Below are positions 34,960-44,568 of a DNA stretch of 64,000 bases, one piece after another (within the stretch, counting starts at the first letter, position 1; every line of letters starts with the position of its first letter). Both the position numbers and the translations under genes were made by a program. The notes under the pieces are model-generated. The model did no database searches. It was not told where the DNA came from and was given only the letters and a program-made list of their open reading frames with translations. The DNA lies in contig NZ_CP101161.1 in the NCBI RefSeq assembly GCF_024298865.1, positions 889,227-953,226 of the forward strand, in the 5' to 3' direction. This DNA comes from Halorarius halobius (GTDB lineage Archaea; Halobacteriota; Halobacteria; Halobacteriales; Haloarculaceae).

Positions 34960-37424
34960 CGGTACTGGCTCCCGACGACCTCCCGGATGCGGGCGGCCGT
35001 CACCTCGCCGACCCCTTCGACCTCCATCAGGTCCGCCTCGTCGGCGGTCATCACGGCCTCGACGCTCCCGAACTGTTCCAGCAGTGCCCGCGCCGTCACC
35101 GGCCCCACCTCGCCGACGCTGGAGACGACGTACTCCTGCTGTTCGTCGAGCGTGCGCTGTGACTTCTTCCCGTGGACGCGCACCTCGCGGTCGTCCTCTT
35201 CCTGTTCGCGGCGGGCGATGACCTCGAGCAGGTCCGCGGTGTCGGCCTCGTCGTCGGTGAACAGGACGCTGACGCCGAAGTCGACCGCCAGCGACGACAG
35301 CGCGCCGCGGATGGCGTTCGGGTGGACGTTCCGCTCGCCGTAGAGGTCGCCGCCCTCGATGAGGACGACCGGCCGCGCGTAGTTGCGGGTGGCGTCTTTC
35401 ACCTGCTCGAACATCGATCGGTCCTCGCCCAGCAGGGTGTCGAGGAAGTCCGCGACGCTCTTGCGCTCGATGACTACCCGGTCGGAGAGCACGTAGTCAC
35501 CCACGTCGAGCGTCTCCAGCCGCGTCGTGAGGCCGTCCCGCGTCGAGAGGTCACGCGCGATCGTCGAGTCGAGTTCCCGCTGGTCGGCGACGATTTCGAC
35601 GCCCGCCTCGTCGGTGCCGGCGCTGGCGACGACGGCGTCGTCGCGTTCGTCGTCTTCGGCCGCCGGGTCGGGCGCTCCGTCGTCCACCTCGTCTCCGGTG
35701 TCGTCGTCGGGGGCGAACGAGTCCAGCCCCGACTGGCCGCCGTTGGCGGCCGCGGTCGGTTCGGCGTCGTCGTCCGCGGACGACCCCGTCTCGTCCGCGT
35801 CGTCGCTGTCCCGTCGTTCCTCCGCACGGACGCCCGGGTCGCTGAACGCCGCCAGCGACTCCTGGCCGAGTTGCGCCTCCACCTCCCCCGCGAGCCCCTT
35901 CAGCTTCCGCAACTCCTCTTCCATCTTCTTCTCCTCGTTGCGCGACATCCAGAAGAACGCCTCGTCGCGGGTGTCGTCCGCGATGAGCACGACCACCTTC
36001 CCCTCGCTCGCGCGGCCGGTGCGGCCCTTCCGCTGGATGGAGCGGATGCCCTTCGGCACCGGCTCGTAGAACAGCACGAGGTCCACGTCGGGTACGTCCA
36101 GCCCTTCCTCGGCGACGGACGTGGAGACGAGCACCTCGAACTCGCCGGCGCGGAACTCGTCGAGCGTCTCCTTCTGCTGGGTCTGGGTCATCCCGTCGGA
36201 GCCCTCCTTGTCGCCCTGGCCGACGAACCGCTGGGCGTCGAAATGCTCGCCCAGGAACTCGGTCAGCGTCTCGGCGGTGTCGCGCGACTCGGTGAACACG
36301 ATGGCGCGGCTCCCGCCCTGCAGGCCGAGCGTCTCCGCCAGCAGGATGCGCGTCTTGCGGAACTTGGGGTGGAGGTCGTCGAACTCCTCGGCGAGCCGCA
36401 TCGCCTCCTTCACCTTCGGTTCGGAGACGAACCGCTGGGAGGCTTTCGACGCGCCCGACGAGCGGGCCTGCTGGCGCTGGCGCTCGAAGTACCGCCGCAG
36501 GGACTCGACCGACTGCGTCTCGACGAGTTCGGTCGCGCGCCGGAGCTTCATCACCTCGGCGTGGGCGCTCATCCCCTGGTACCCCTCCGACTGGTCGTTG
36601 TTCATCAGCCGCTGGAGCTGGGCCCGCATCTTGTTCAGCGTCCCCTGGCTCATGTTCGGGTCCGTCGAGTTCGTCACCCCGAGCTCCTTCAGTTTCTCCA
36701 GCCGCTCGGTGATGACCTCGTTCAACGCGTCCCGAATCTCCAGCACCTCGTCGGGCAACTGGACGTGTTGCCAGTCCACCTCCGTCCGGTAGGTGTGTTC
36801 CTCGACGTCGGCGTCGTCCTCGGTCATCACCTCCACCTCCGTCAGACCGAGGTTCTCACAGACGGTCAGAATCTCCGCCTTGTCGCCGCCCGGCGACGCC
36901 GACATCCCCGTGACGAGCGGGCGGTCGGCGTCCTGGTGGTAGCGGTCGGCGATGTAGTTGTACGCGTACTCGCCGGTGGCGCGGTGGCACTCGTCGAAGG
37001 TGACGTGCGTGACCGCCGCGAGCGACACGCGGTTGCCGACGAGGTCGTTCTCGACGACCTGGGGCGTCGCCAGCACGACCCGCGCCGACTGCCAGAGGTC
37101 GGCGCGGTCGTCCGGGCGCACGTCGCCGGTGAACACGACGATTTCGTCGTCGGGAATCTCGAGCGCCTCGCGGTAGAACTCGGCGTGCTGCTGGACGAGC
37201 GGCTTGGTGGGCGCGAGCATCAGCGCCTTCCCGCCGTACTCCGCGAGGCGGTGAGCCGTAACGAGCAGGGAGACGGTCGTCTTCCCGAGGCCGGTGGGCA
37301 GACAGACCAGCGTGTGGGCCCGTTTCGCGGTGTCGGCGAGCGTCGTCTGGTAGTCGCGGCGCTCCAAAAACCCCTCCGTGAGCAGGGGACCGTCGACGTG
37401 CTCGACCGCGTCGGGGGCCGCCAT
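34956..37424 (-). CDS. hef: Helicase/nuclease Hef (XPF/FANCM-like)
   Basis: An 822-residue fusion of a superfamily 2 helicase and an XPF-type nuclease, used for fork remodelling and interstrand crosslink repair. Walker A LPTGLGKTTVS is near residue 41-51 and the DEAD-box variant DECH near 145. An acidic, disordered linker (about 555-630) separates the halves. The nuclease motif ERKSVADFL is near residue 665-673. Two helix-hairpin-helix motifs close the protein (GEVGPVTARALLEQFG and EGVGEVTAARI). Complete length and motifs. Confidence 0.95.
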   Translation of the reverse strand: MAAPDAVEHVDGPLLTEGFLERRDYQTTLADTAKRAHTLVCLPTGLGKTTVSLLVTAHRLAEYGGKALMLAPTKPLVQQHAEFYREALEIPDDEIVVFTGDVRPDDRADLWQSARVVLATPQVVENDLVGNRVSLAAVTHVTFDECHRATGEYAYNYIADRYHQDADRPLVTGMSASPGGDKAEILTVCENLGLTEVEVMTEDDADVEEHTYRTEVDWQHVQLPDEVLEIRDALNEVITERLEKLKELGVTNSTDPNMSQGTLNKMRAQLQRLMNNDQSEGYQGMSAHAEVMKLRRATELVETQSVESLRRYFERQRQQARSSGASKASQRFVSEPKVKEAMRLAEEFDDLHPKFRKTRILLAETLGLQGGSRAIVFTESRDTAETLTEFLGEHFDAQRFVGQGDKEGSDGMTQTQQKETLDEFRAGEFEVLVSTSVAEEGLDVPDVDLVLFYEPVPKGIRSIQRKGRTGRASEGKVVVLIADDTRDEAFFWMSRNEEKKMEEELRKLKGLAGEVEAQLGQESLAAFSDPGVRAEERRDSDDADETGSSADDDAEPTAAANGGQSGLDSFAPDDDTGDEVDDGAPDPAAEDDERDDAVVASAGTDEAGVEIVADQRELDSTIARDLSTRDGLTTRLETLDVGDYVLSDRVVIERKSVADFLDTLLGEDRSMFEQVKDATRNYARPVVLIEGGDLYGERNVHPNAIRGALSSLAVDFGVSVLFTDDEADTADLLEVIARREQEEDDREVRVHGKKSQRTLDEQQEYVVSSVGEVGPVTARALLEQFGSVEAVMTADEADLMEVEGVGEVTAARIREVVGSQYR

Positions 37425-37482
37425 TACCCGTGTGTATCCCGCTGTCCCGGATAAGGGTTCGCGTGGCGGAGTGAAACTGGAG

Positions 37483-37587
37483 CTACCAGGGAAGGTCGGC
37501 GTCGAACCACCGCGACGCCAGCGAGGTGGCGAGACCGCCCACGACGAGGAACGCCGCGCCGGCGACGCCCCATTCGAGCGGAGTCAT
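37483..37587 (-). CDS. 34-aa single-pass membrane protein
   Basis: A short protein beginning MTPLEWGVAGAAFLVVGG with one hydrophobic stretch of about 20 residues and ending FDADLPW. It lies between hef and the TIGR00725 gene. Small single-pass proteins of this layout occur in haloarchaea; the family and function are unknown. Confidence 0.5.
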   Translation of the reverse strand: MTPLEWGVAGAAFLVVGGLATSLASRWFDADLPW

Positions 37588-37654
37588 GTCCCAATCCGGG
37601 CCACGCGACGCTGAAAAGCGTGGCGACTTTCCGCTCCCGCCACGACGGACGGCC

Positions 37655-38107
37655 ATGCGCGTCTCGGTCATCGGTGGCAGTCGGGTCGACGAAGCGACCG
37701 CGGAGCGAGCCGAACGCCTCGGGACCCGGCTCGCCGAGCGGGGCCACACGGTCGTCTGTGGCGGCTACGGCGGCGTCATGGAGGCGGTCTGTCGCGGCGC
37801 CCAGTCCGCGGGCGGTCGCACCGTCGGCATCCTGAAGGGCACCGACCACCGCGAGGGGAACGACTACCTCGACACGGCCATCGCCACCGGCCTCGGCAAC
37901 GCCCGGAACGTCCTCGTCGTCGTCAACGGCGACGCCGTCGTCGCCGTCGACGGCGGCACCGGCACGCTCTCCGAGTTGGGCCACGCGCTCGACGCCGGCA
38001 AGCCGGTGGCCGGTCTCGACAGCCACGACCTCTCCGGGTTCGCCGGGTTCGAGCCCTGCGAGAGCGTGGCGTCGGCCGTCGAGAGCGTCGAGCGGCGCGT
38101 GGAGTAA
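37655..38107 (+). CDS. LOG/TIGR00725-family nucleotide-binding protein
   Basis: A 150-residue Rossmann-like protein. GGSRVDEATAERAERLG opens the fold; the phosphate-binding motif GGYGGVMEAVCRGA is near 42-55 and the second motif GGTGTLSELGHAL near 109-121. The family is related to lysine decarboxylase-like LOG enzymes but without the pyridoxal cofactor, and its substrate in archaea is unknown. The start lies where the ATG gives the typical MRVSVIGGS. Confidence 0.85.
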   Translation: MRVSVIGGSRVDEATAERAERLGTRLAERGHTVVCGGYGGVMEAVCRGAQSAGGRTVGILKGTDHREGNDYLDTAIATGLGNARNVLVVVNGDAVVAVDGGTGTLSELGHALDAGKPVAGLDSHDLSGFAGFEPCESVASAVESVERRVE

Positions 38108-38191
38108 GCCCGGCCGACCGGCGGTAGGTCGCGGGTACGCGGGCGAACGGTTGACCCGGTTTATCCGCGACGGCGGCGTACTCGCCGCCCC

Positions 38192-41100
38192 ATGGCAGTC
38201 GGACGACGCCGGGTGGTCGTCGGCGTCGCGGCGGCCGCGCTCGTCGTTCTCGCCGCCCTGCTCGCGTTCTCGGCCGTTACCGCGACTCCGAGCGTGCAGG
38301 AGGGTACCGTCGTCGGTCGCCCCGTCCTCGAACTGTTCGCCCCGGACAACCGTGTCCTCGGCGGCGAACAGGTCACGCTGGAGGTGTTCATCACCAACAG
38401 CGGCGTGTTGACCAGCGGCGGCCCCGCGACGTTCGAGGAGCGGGTCAAGACCGCCCGCAACGTCCGGTTCAGCGTCGACACCGACCGCCTCCCCGAGGAC
38501 GTGGCCGACGACGTGGAGGTGTTGAGCGGCGAAGTGCCCGCGGGCACGGTGCCGGAGGGCATCGCCGGCCCGTTCGGCCTGCGACTGGAGGTGAGCGAGG
38601 ACATCCCCCCTGGTACGTACGAACTCCCGGTGCGGCTCTCGTACGACTACACGAGCGTCGTCCGGTACAGCGAGTTCGAGGAGCCGCGGTTCACCGACAT
38701 CTCGCGGGACGCACGGGCGACGCTGACGCTCGTGGTCCGCGAGCGGGCACGGTTCGCATTCGCCGCCGAGGGACCAGTCGTCACCGCCGGCGAGACGGCG
38801 GTCAAGCGGCTCACCGTCACGAACGTCGGCTCCGAGCCAGCCGGCGAGAGCGTCCTCCTGCTGTCGGCGGCCAACGGCTCCGTCACGTTCGGCGAGCGGG
38901 GACGCGCCCGGTCGACCGAACGGGTCGCACTCGGGCGGCTCGACCCCGGCGAGTCGCGGACGGTTCCGGTCCGCGTCGGCGCGCCCGCCGACCTGCCGCC
39001 GGGGGCGTACCCCGTGACGGCGACGGTGGGGTACCGGTCGCCCGCGGGCGTCCGCGAGCGGTCGACGGCCGTGACCGTCTCCGTCCCGGTCGGCGCCGAG
39101 CAGACGTTCGCCGTCGCCGACGCCAGCGACACGCTCCGGGTCGGCGAGCGCGGCACCGTCGAGGGGCGGGTCGTCAACACCGGCGGGCGGACCGTCACGA
39201 ACGCCGTCGTCGTGTTCCCCGAGGACGCCGCCGGCCTCACGGCGCGCCAGCCGGAGTACGCCGTCGGGTCGCTCGCGCCCGGCGAGAGCGCCCCGTTCGC
39301 GTTCGTCGTCGACGTGGCGAACGACTCGACGGGCGGACCGCGACTGCTCGACTTCCGGGTGCGCTACCGCGACCCCGGCGACGAGGTGCGCGTCAGCGAC
39401 GCCGTCGACGCGCCCGTCACCGTCTCTCGCGAGCAGACGTTCGCCGTCCGCGACGTGGCCGGCGACCTCCGGGTGGCGGCGGGCGGCACCCTGACCGGCA
39501 CCGTCCTCAACACGGGCGACGAACCGGTGACGGACGCCGTCGTCGTGTTCGACCAGGCGAGCGGGCTCACCCCGCGGGAGACGCGGTTTCCGGTCGGCGA
39601 CCTCGACCCGGGCGAGTCGGCCACCTTCCGGTTTCCCGTCGACGTGCCGGCGACGGCCGACCCCGGGCCGCAGTTCGTCGGCTTCCGGGTCCGCTACCGG
39701 GGACAGGGCGACGAGCGGCGGGTCAGCGACCCGCTGGACGCCCGGGTGCGCGTCGACCCCGAGCAGGCGTTCCGGGTCGCGGTGACCGACAGCACGCTCC
39801 GGGTCGGCGACACCGGCCGGGTGCGGGGACGACTCGTCAACACCGGCAACGCCACCGTGGAGGGAGCGGCGCTGGTCCTGCTGGCGAACGACACCGACCT
39901 CCGACCCCGCGAGTCGGAGTTCGGCGTCGGGAGCCTCGACCCCGGTGAGTCAGTTCCCTTCGGGTTCACCGTCGACGTGCCGCGAGGGGCCGGCGCGGGG
40001 CCGCGACAGCTCCGGTTTCAGGTCCGCTACCGCGGCCGCGACGACGAGCGCCGCGCGAGTCGACCACTCGACGCTCGGGTGCCGGTCGCCCCCGAACAGG
40101 CGTTCCGCCTCCAGCGCGTGGAGAGCGACCTGCGGGTGGGCGAACGCGGAGAGGTGACGGCGACGCTCGTCAACGCCGGCGACGCCCCGGCCGAGGACGT
40201 GAGCCTGCTGTACGCGGCCAACGGCTCGCTCCAGCCGCTGTCGGCGGCCGCCGCGGCAGGGACGCTCGAACCCAGCGAGGGCGCGCCCGTCGCGTTCACG
40301 TTCGACGTGCCCCGGACGGTCGACCCCGGCGCCCGGCCGCTCACGTTCCGCGTCCGCTACCGAGGGCAGGACGGCGAGTTCCGCACGAGCGCGCCGCTCG
40401 TGGCCAGCGTCGGCGTCGCGCCCGAGCAGACGTTCGCGCTCCGGAACGTGACGAGCACGCTCCGGGTCGACGACACCGGCCAGGTGACCGCGCGGCTGGT
40501 CAACACCGGGGCCGTCGCCGCCGAGAGCGTCGTTCTCGCCGTCGAGCCGACGGCCGGGACGCTCATCCCCCGCGAGAGCGAGTACGCCGTCGGGTCGCTC
40601 GCGCCCGGCGAGAACGCATCCGTCGCGTTCCGGTTCGACGTGACCGCCGACGCCGAACCCGGTCCCCGGCAGGTGGCGTTCCGGGTGCGCTACCGCGGGC
40701 AGGCCGACGAGCGGCAGACGACCGACCCCATCGACGCCCGGGTGACGGTCGGCCCCGAGCGCGACGAGTTCCACGTCGAGGCGGCGAACGCAACGCTCCC
40801 CGCCGGCGGGTCGACGGTGGTCGACCTCCGGGTCGAGAGCCGCGAGGACCGGCCGCTCCGCAACGTCCGGGCGCGACTGTTCGTCGACGACCCGCTCGCC
40901 AGCGACGACGCGGAGGCGTTCGTGCCCGAACTCGGCCCGAACGAGACGGCGACGCTCAGGTTCGCGCTCGCCGCCGACGGCGGCGCGGTGGCGAAGCAGT
41001 ACCCCCTGCTCGTCGACTTCACCTACGAGGACGCGGACGGCGACACCGTCCTCTCGGACACGTACTTCGTCCCGGTGACGGTGACGGAGCCGCCGCCGCG

Positions 41101-41233
41101 TCGGCTCCCCGTCGGCGTCGACTCGGTCGGCGTCGGGACGTTCGCCGTACTCGTCGTCGCCGTGGCGCTGGCGGGGCTGGTGTACTGGAAGCGGCGGGCG
41201 ATACGGACGGGCGTCGACCGCCTCAGGCGGTGA
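38192..41233 (+). CDS. Large COG1361-like surface protein with 110-aa CARDB/NEW3 repeats
   Basis: A 1013-residue protein with an N-terminal transmembrane/signal segment (about 8-28), a very long extracytoplasmic part and a C-terminal transmembrane helix (about 975-998) followed by a basic tail (KRRAIRTGVDRLRR). The extracellular part has about seven immunoglobulin-like modules of 110-111 residues, with FRVRYRG at module joins (residues about 388, 498, 609, 719 and 830), PEQxF, LRVGxxG, LVNTG and VGSLxPGE motifs. Such COG1361 S-layer-like proteins are often encoded near RND/MMPL exporters, as here (convergent, overlapping 11 nt). Role probably at the envelope; not known. Confidence 0.82.
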   Translation: MAVGRRRVVVGVAAAALVVLAALLAFSAVTATPSVQEGTVVGRPVLELFAPDNRVLGGEQVTLEVFITNSGVLTSGGPATFEERVKTARNVRFSVDTDRLPEDVADDVEVLSGEVPAGTVPEGIAGPFGLRLEVSEDIPPGTYELPVRLSYDYTSVVRYSEFEEPRFTDISRDARATLTLVVRERARFAFAAEGPVVTAGETAVKRLTVTNVGSEPAGESVLLLSAANGSVTFGERGRARSTERVALGRLDPGESRTVPVRVGAPADLPPGAYPVTATVGYRSPAGVRERSTAVTVSVPVGAEQTFAVADASDTLRVGERGTVEGRVVNTGGRTVTNAVVVFPEDAAGLTARQPEYAVGSLAPGESAPFAFVVDVANDSTGGPRLLDFRVRYRDPGDEVRVSDAVDAPVTVSREQTFAVRDVAGDLRVAAGGTLTGTVLNTGDEPVTDAVVVFDQASGLTPRETRFPVGDLDPGESATFRFPVDVPATADPGPQFVGFRVRYRGQGDERRVSDPLDARVRVDPEQAFRVAVTDSTLRVGDTGRVRGRLVNTGNATVEGAALVLLANDTDLRPRESEFGVGSLDPGESVPFGFTVDVPRGAGAGPRQLRFQVRYRGRDDERRASRPLDARVPVAPEQAFRLQRVESDLRVGERGEVTATLVNAGDAPAEDVSLLYAANGSLQPLSAAAAAGTLEPSEGAPVAFTFDVPRTVDPGARPLTFRVRYRGQDGEFRTSAPLVASVGVAPEQTFALRNVTSTLRVDDTGQVTARLVNTGAVAAESVVLAVEPTAGTLIPRESEYAVGSLAPGENASVAFRFDVTADAEPGPRQVAFRVRYRGQADERQTTDPIDARVTVGPERDEFHVEAANATLPAGGSTVVDLRVESREDRPLRNVRARLFVDDPLASDDAEAFVPELGPNETATLRFALAADGGAVAKQYPLLVDFTYEDADGDTVLSDTYFVPVTVTEPPPRRLPVGVDSVGVGTFAVLVVAVALAGLVYWKRRAIRTGVDRLRR
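39353..41010 (+). repeat. Five tandem modules of about 330 bp
   Basis: TTC-CGG-type codons for FRVRYR start each unit at 39353, 39683, 40016, 40346 and 40679, so the period is 330-333 bp (110-111 codons). Unit boundaries at both ends are less certain; earlier modules at about 38750-39350 are more diverged. Confidence 0.8.
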
Positions 41234-43661
41234 GCGGGCGGGCGTACCGCGCCCGGAGCGTCAGCGCCGACGGCAACAGCAGGACCGACGTGAGAAAGGC
41301 ATAGAAGACGCTCAACGCCGCGAGCAGGCCGAACTGCCCGATAGCCGGGAACGGCGCGAGCACGAGCACGCCGATGCCGAACACGGTGGTGAGCATCGAC
41401 CCCGCGAGCGCGCCGCCCGTCCCGGTGACGGTGGTGGTGAGCGCGTCGACGAGGCCGGCCCCCTCGTGGCGCTCGTCCGCGAACCGGTGGAGGACGTGGA
41501 CCGAGTAGTCGACGCCGAGGCCGATGGTGAGCGCCAGCACCGTCGCGGTGAACGCGTTGAGCGCGATGCCCGCCGCGCGCATCGACGCCGCCACCAGCGC
41601 GACGGTGGTGACGATTGGCACCAGCGCCAGCAGGCCGAGCGTCGGGCGGCCGACGAGCCACCGGAACACCGCCGCGAGCGCGACGGCCGTGCCCCCCAGC
41701 GCCACCGCGAGACTCACCAGCGCCGACCGGAAGATGAGGTCCGCGACGGCCTGGAACACGACCACCTCGCCGGTCGCCGTCGCGGCGTACGGGAACCGCG
41801 CGGCCACCGTCCGGGCGTCGGCCGTGACGACCGCGGGGTCGGCGTCGGCCTCCACCTGGTAGACGACGCGGGCGCTCCGCCGGTCCTCGGTGAGATACTC
41901 CAGCGCGACCCCACGGGCCGGCGACCGGAGCAGGGCGTCGTACACCGCATCGAGGTTGCGGTCGGGGACGCCGTTCCCGTTCCGGTCGTTGCGGGCGACG
42001 AGCGCGGCGAACTCCGGGTCCGCGGCGGCCTGCGCCCGGATGACAGTGACGATAGAGGTGCCGACCGCGGAGCCGTCGGCCTCGGTGACGAACGTGTCGG
42101 GGGGGTTCGTGCCCGCCCGCTCGATGGATTCGAGCGCGGTGTCGGCTTCGAGCGGGCCGCGGACGTAGACGGTGACGGTGTCGGCCTCGCCCGTCTCGAA
42201 CCGGTCCTCGAGGAAGTCGAGCGTCCGCGTGACGGTGTACTCGCCCGGCCGGAACGGCTCCGGGAGCGCCGCGAGATACGGCGGGGTCTCCGCAGGAGGA
42301 AGAAAGTCCTCCTGTGAGAACTCGGTGTCGACGCCGGTGGCGTAGCCGCCCGCGAGGAGCGTGGTCACGAGCGCGAGCGCGAGAACGAGCCGCGGGCCGC
42401 GGCGCGCGGCGACCACCCCCACCGAGAGCAGGCGGCCGACGCCGGAGCCGGTTTGCCCGATGGGGCGGGTCGTCGCCGCCGGCAGACCCCTGCGGGCGCG
42501 GACATCGTCGGCCAGCAGTTTCGCCGCCGGCAGGAACACGCCGAACACGAGCGCCGTGAACGCGATACCGACCGCCGCGACCAGCCCGAACCGCCTGATT
42601 GGGACGAGGTCGCTCGTCAGGTTCGACGCGAACCCGATGACCGAGGTGACGGTGACGATGCCGAACGCGACGACCAGTTGAGCGACGGTCACTCGCATCG
42701 CCGGCCGGGGGGCACGACCTCCCGACCGCTCCTCGCGGTAGCGATTGACGGCGTGGATGCCGTAGTCGATGCCGACCGCGAGCAACAGCGGCGGCACCGC
42801 CACCAGTATCTGGTCGAACGGAATCCCCGCCAGCCCCAGCAGGCCGAACGTCCAGACGGCGACCAGCACCAGCCCGACGAGGCCGAGCAGGAGGTCGAGC
42901 GGGTCGCGGTAGGCGACGACGAGAAACAGCGTGATGAGCAGACCGGACGCGGGGACCACGACGAGCAGGGTGTCGCCGATGACGGCGCCGAACTCCGCCT
43001 CGAGAACGCCGCCGCCGAACACCGTCACGTCGGGCGCGATGGGGGCGACCAGCGTCACCATCCGGCGCTGGATTGGACCGAGGGGGTCGTCCGCCTCGCC
43101 GGCGGCGGGGACCCGATGGTCGACGACGGCCACCGTGGCCGACGCACGGGCCGCGGTCGCCGAGAAGTCGGTGCTGAGGAGGCGGGCGAACCCCGGAGCG
43201 GCGGCGGCCCGCCGGACCGCCCGGTCGATGGCCGCCGGGGGTGCACGCTCGACGGCCCGCAGTTGCGCGGCGGGCGTCGTCGCCGCCGGGTCGAGTTCCC
43301 GGGCCACCTGCGCGGCCGCGCTGGTCGAGGAGTCGACCCGGAGTTCCGGCCGGGCCGCGAGCGCCTGCTGGACGCGGAGCATCCGCACCAGGGCGGCCCG
43401 GGACAGCACGTTGTCGCCCCGCTGTATCAACTGGGTCGTGCCGGCCGCCGGTTCGAACGGCGGGGTGAACTCCCGGTCGGCCGCCTCCAGCGCGTCCTGT
43501 TCGGGGAGTTCCTCGGCGAACTGGTCGGTGCCCGTCTCCGTGGAGACGGTCGTGAGACCGACGACGAACGGGAGCGTGGCGAGGAGAAAGGCGACGACGA
43601 CGAGGTGGGGGCGGCCGACGACCAGCGCCGTCACCCGGTCGGCGGCGGAGGGGGCGGCCAT
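41223..43661 (-). CDS. RND/MMPL-family exporter
   Basis: An 812-residue membrane protein with two-fold symmetry. The first helix (LVVVAFLLATLPFVVGL) is followed by a large extracytoplasmic loop, then five helices with GIDYGIHAVNRYREE. The second half repeats the layout with GLGVDYSVHVLHRFADE. The GxxxDYG/S motifs are the MMPL signature. It should use the proton or sodium gradient to export lipids or other hydrophobic compounds. It is convergent with the repeat-module surface protein, with which it may form an export-and-display system. Confidence 0.9.
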   Translation of the reverse strand: MAAPSAADRVTALVVGRPHLVVVAFLLATLPFVVGLTTVSTETGTDQFAEELPEQDALEAADREFTPPFEPAAGTTQLIQRGDNVLSRAALVRMLRVQQALAARPELRVDSSTSAAAQVARELDPAATTPAAQLRAVERAPPAAIDRAVRRAAAAPGFARLLSTDFSATAARASATVAVVDHRVPAAGEADDPLGPIQRRMVTLVAPIAPDVTVFGGGVLEAEFGAVIGDTLLVVVPASGLLITLFLVVAYRDPLDLLLGLVGLVLVAVWTFGLLGLAGIPFDQILVAVPPLLLAVGIDYGIHAVNRYREERSGGRAPRPAMRVTVAQLVVAFGIVTVTSVIGFASNLTSDLVPIRRFGLVAAVGIAFTALVFGVFLPAAKLLADDVRARRGLPAATTRPIGQTGSGVGRLLSVGVVAARRGPRLVLALALVTTLLAGGYATGVDTEFSQEDFLPPAETPPYLAALPEPFRPGEYTVTRTLDFLEDRFETGEADTVTVYVRGPLEADTALESIERAGTNPPDTFVTEADGSAVGTSIVTVIRAQAAADPEFAALVARNDRNGNGVPDRNLDAVYDALLRSPARGVALEYLTEDRRSARVVYQVEADADPAVVTADARTVAARFPYAATATGEVVVFQAVADLIFRSALVSLAVALGGTAVALAAVFRWLVGRPTLGLLALVPIVTTVALVAASMRAAGIALNAFTATVLALTIGLGVDYSVHVLHRFADERHEGAGLVDALTTTVTGTGGALAGSMLTTVFGIGVLVLAPFPAIGQFGLLAALSVFYAFLTSVLLLPSALTLRARYARPLTA

Positions 43662-43914
43662 GCCCCCGTGGACGACCCGCCGGCGAAAGCCATCGGCGAC
43701 CGTTCACCGGGGTAAGCGGTGGCCACCGGCGGTACCGAGTGGTTACTCGTGGTGGGGCGGCGCGACGAGCCGCCGGCTCGTCGGTCGGTGGAAACGGGCC
43801 CGGCGGGAAGGGTGGTCACGTGACCCGTCGGGCGCGGGAGAAGACGCCGCCGCGGGGGCGGCGGTGAAGGAAGCGCGGATGTATGGGTGGGAGCTGACGG
43901 GCGTGACGAGGACG
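43662..43914. other. Non-coding stretch upstream of the MMPL exporter
   Basis: About 250 bp with no recognised gene. A short hairpin CGAGT-GGTT-ACTCG lies at about 43736-43749. On the minus strand, CTTACC near 43711-43717 could be a weak promoter for the exporter. Nothing else seen. Confidence 0.4.
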
Positions 43915-44568
43915 TTACTCGTCGTCGGTGTCGTTGACGGCGACGTCGACGGCGTCGGACTGGACGTCCTCGACGCGGTCCTGCAGGTCCTGGAAGCGGT
44001 CGACCTGCTCCTCGAGCTGTTCCTGGAACCGGTCGAGCTGCTCCTCGAAGCGGTTCTGGAGCTCGTCGCTCTGCTCCTCGAGCTGGTCCTGGAACTGCTC
44101 GATCTGGTCGATGGCCTGCTCGAACGCCTCGACCGTCTGGTCCTCGAGGTCCTCGTTGGCGTCCAGCAGGGCGTCGAGCTGGTCGTTGAGCGCCTCGAGC
44201 GACTCCTCGCTCAGCTCGTCGTACTGGTCGAGACCCTCGTCGAACTGCTCGTCGACCGTGTCGTACGCCTGGTCCTGCTGTTCGAGCAGGCTGTCGAAGG
44301 CGTCGTCGACGGCGTTGCGCAGGTCGTCGAGCGTCTCTTCGCCGGCGGGCGTCGTCGAGTCGACGGTGTCGATGACCGACTGGATGGACGTGCGGCCGAG
44401 CTCGACCGTCTGCTCCTGGGCCTGCCGCTGGGTGTCGACGCCGCTGGCGACCGTCTCGGTCACCTGGCGCGGCACGTCGAGCGAGCGCTCGACGAGGTCC
44501 TGGCTCTGTTCGATGGTCCGGCGCTGCAGTTCGAATACCGTGTTGATGGGGGATGTGCGGTCACTCAT
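43915..44568 (-). CDS. Phasin-like coiled-coil protein (217 aa)
   Basis: A 217-residue, very acidic, Gln-rich coiled-coil protein. The N-terminal segment NTVFELQRRTIEQSQDLVE and LDVPRQVTETVASG resembles haloarchaeal phasins (PhaP type), and most of the rest is a long coiled coil made of DQLE/EQL-type heptads up to an acidic tail. Phasins coat polyhydroxyalkanoate granules; the PhaJ-like and PhaR-like genes lie 25 kb away. Other coiled-coil haloarchaeal proteins share such composition, so the function is tentative. The chosen ATG at 44568 gives MSDRTSPINTVF. Confidence 0.6.
   Translation of the reverse strand: MSDRTSPINTVFELQRRTIEQSQDLVERSLDVPRQVTETVASGVDTQRQAQEQTVELGRTSIQSVIDTVDSTTPAGEETLDDLRNAVDDAFDSLLEQQDQAYDTVDEQFDEGLDQYDELSEESLEALNDQLDALLDANEDLEDQTVEAFEQAIDQIEQFQDQLEEQSDELQNRFEEQLDRFQEQLEEQVDRFQDLQDRVEDVQSDAVDVAVNDTDDE

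Noticed and set aside
35172-37454. A 760-codon plus-strand frame across hef
   Set aside because: Antisense shadow of Hef; composition is Leu/Val/Arg-rich with no motif, while the minus strand codes for complete helicase and nuclease domains.
43736-43749. Hairpin CGAGT-GGTT-ACTCG upstream of the MMPL gene
   Set aside because: Only five base pairs, without a T-run or other context; not convincing as operator or terminator.
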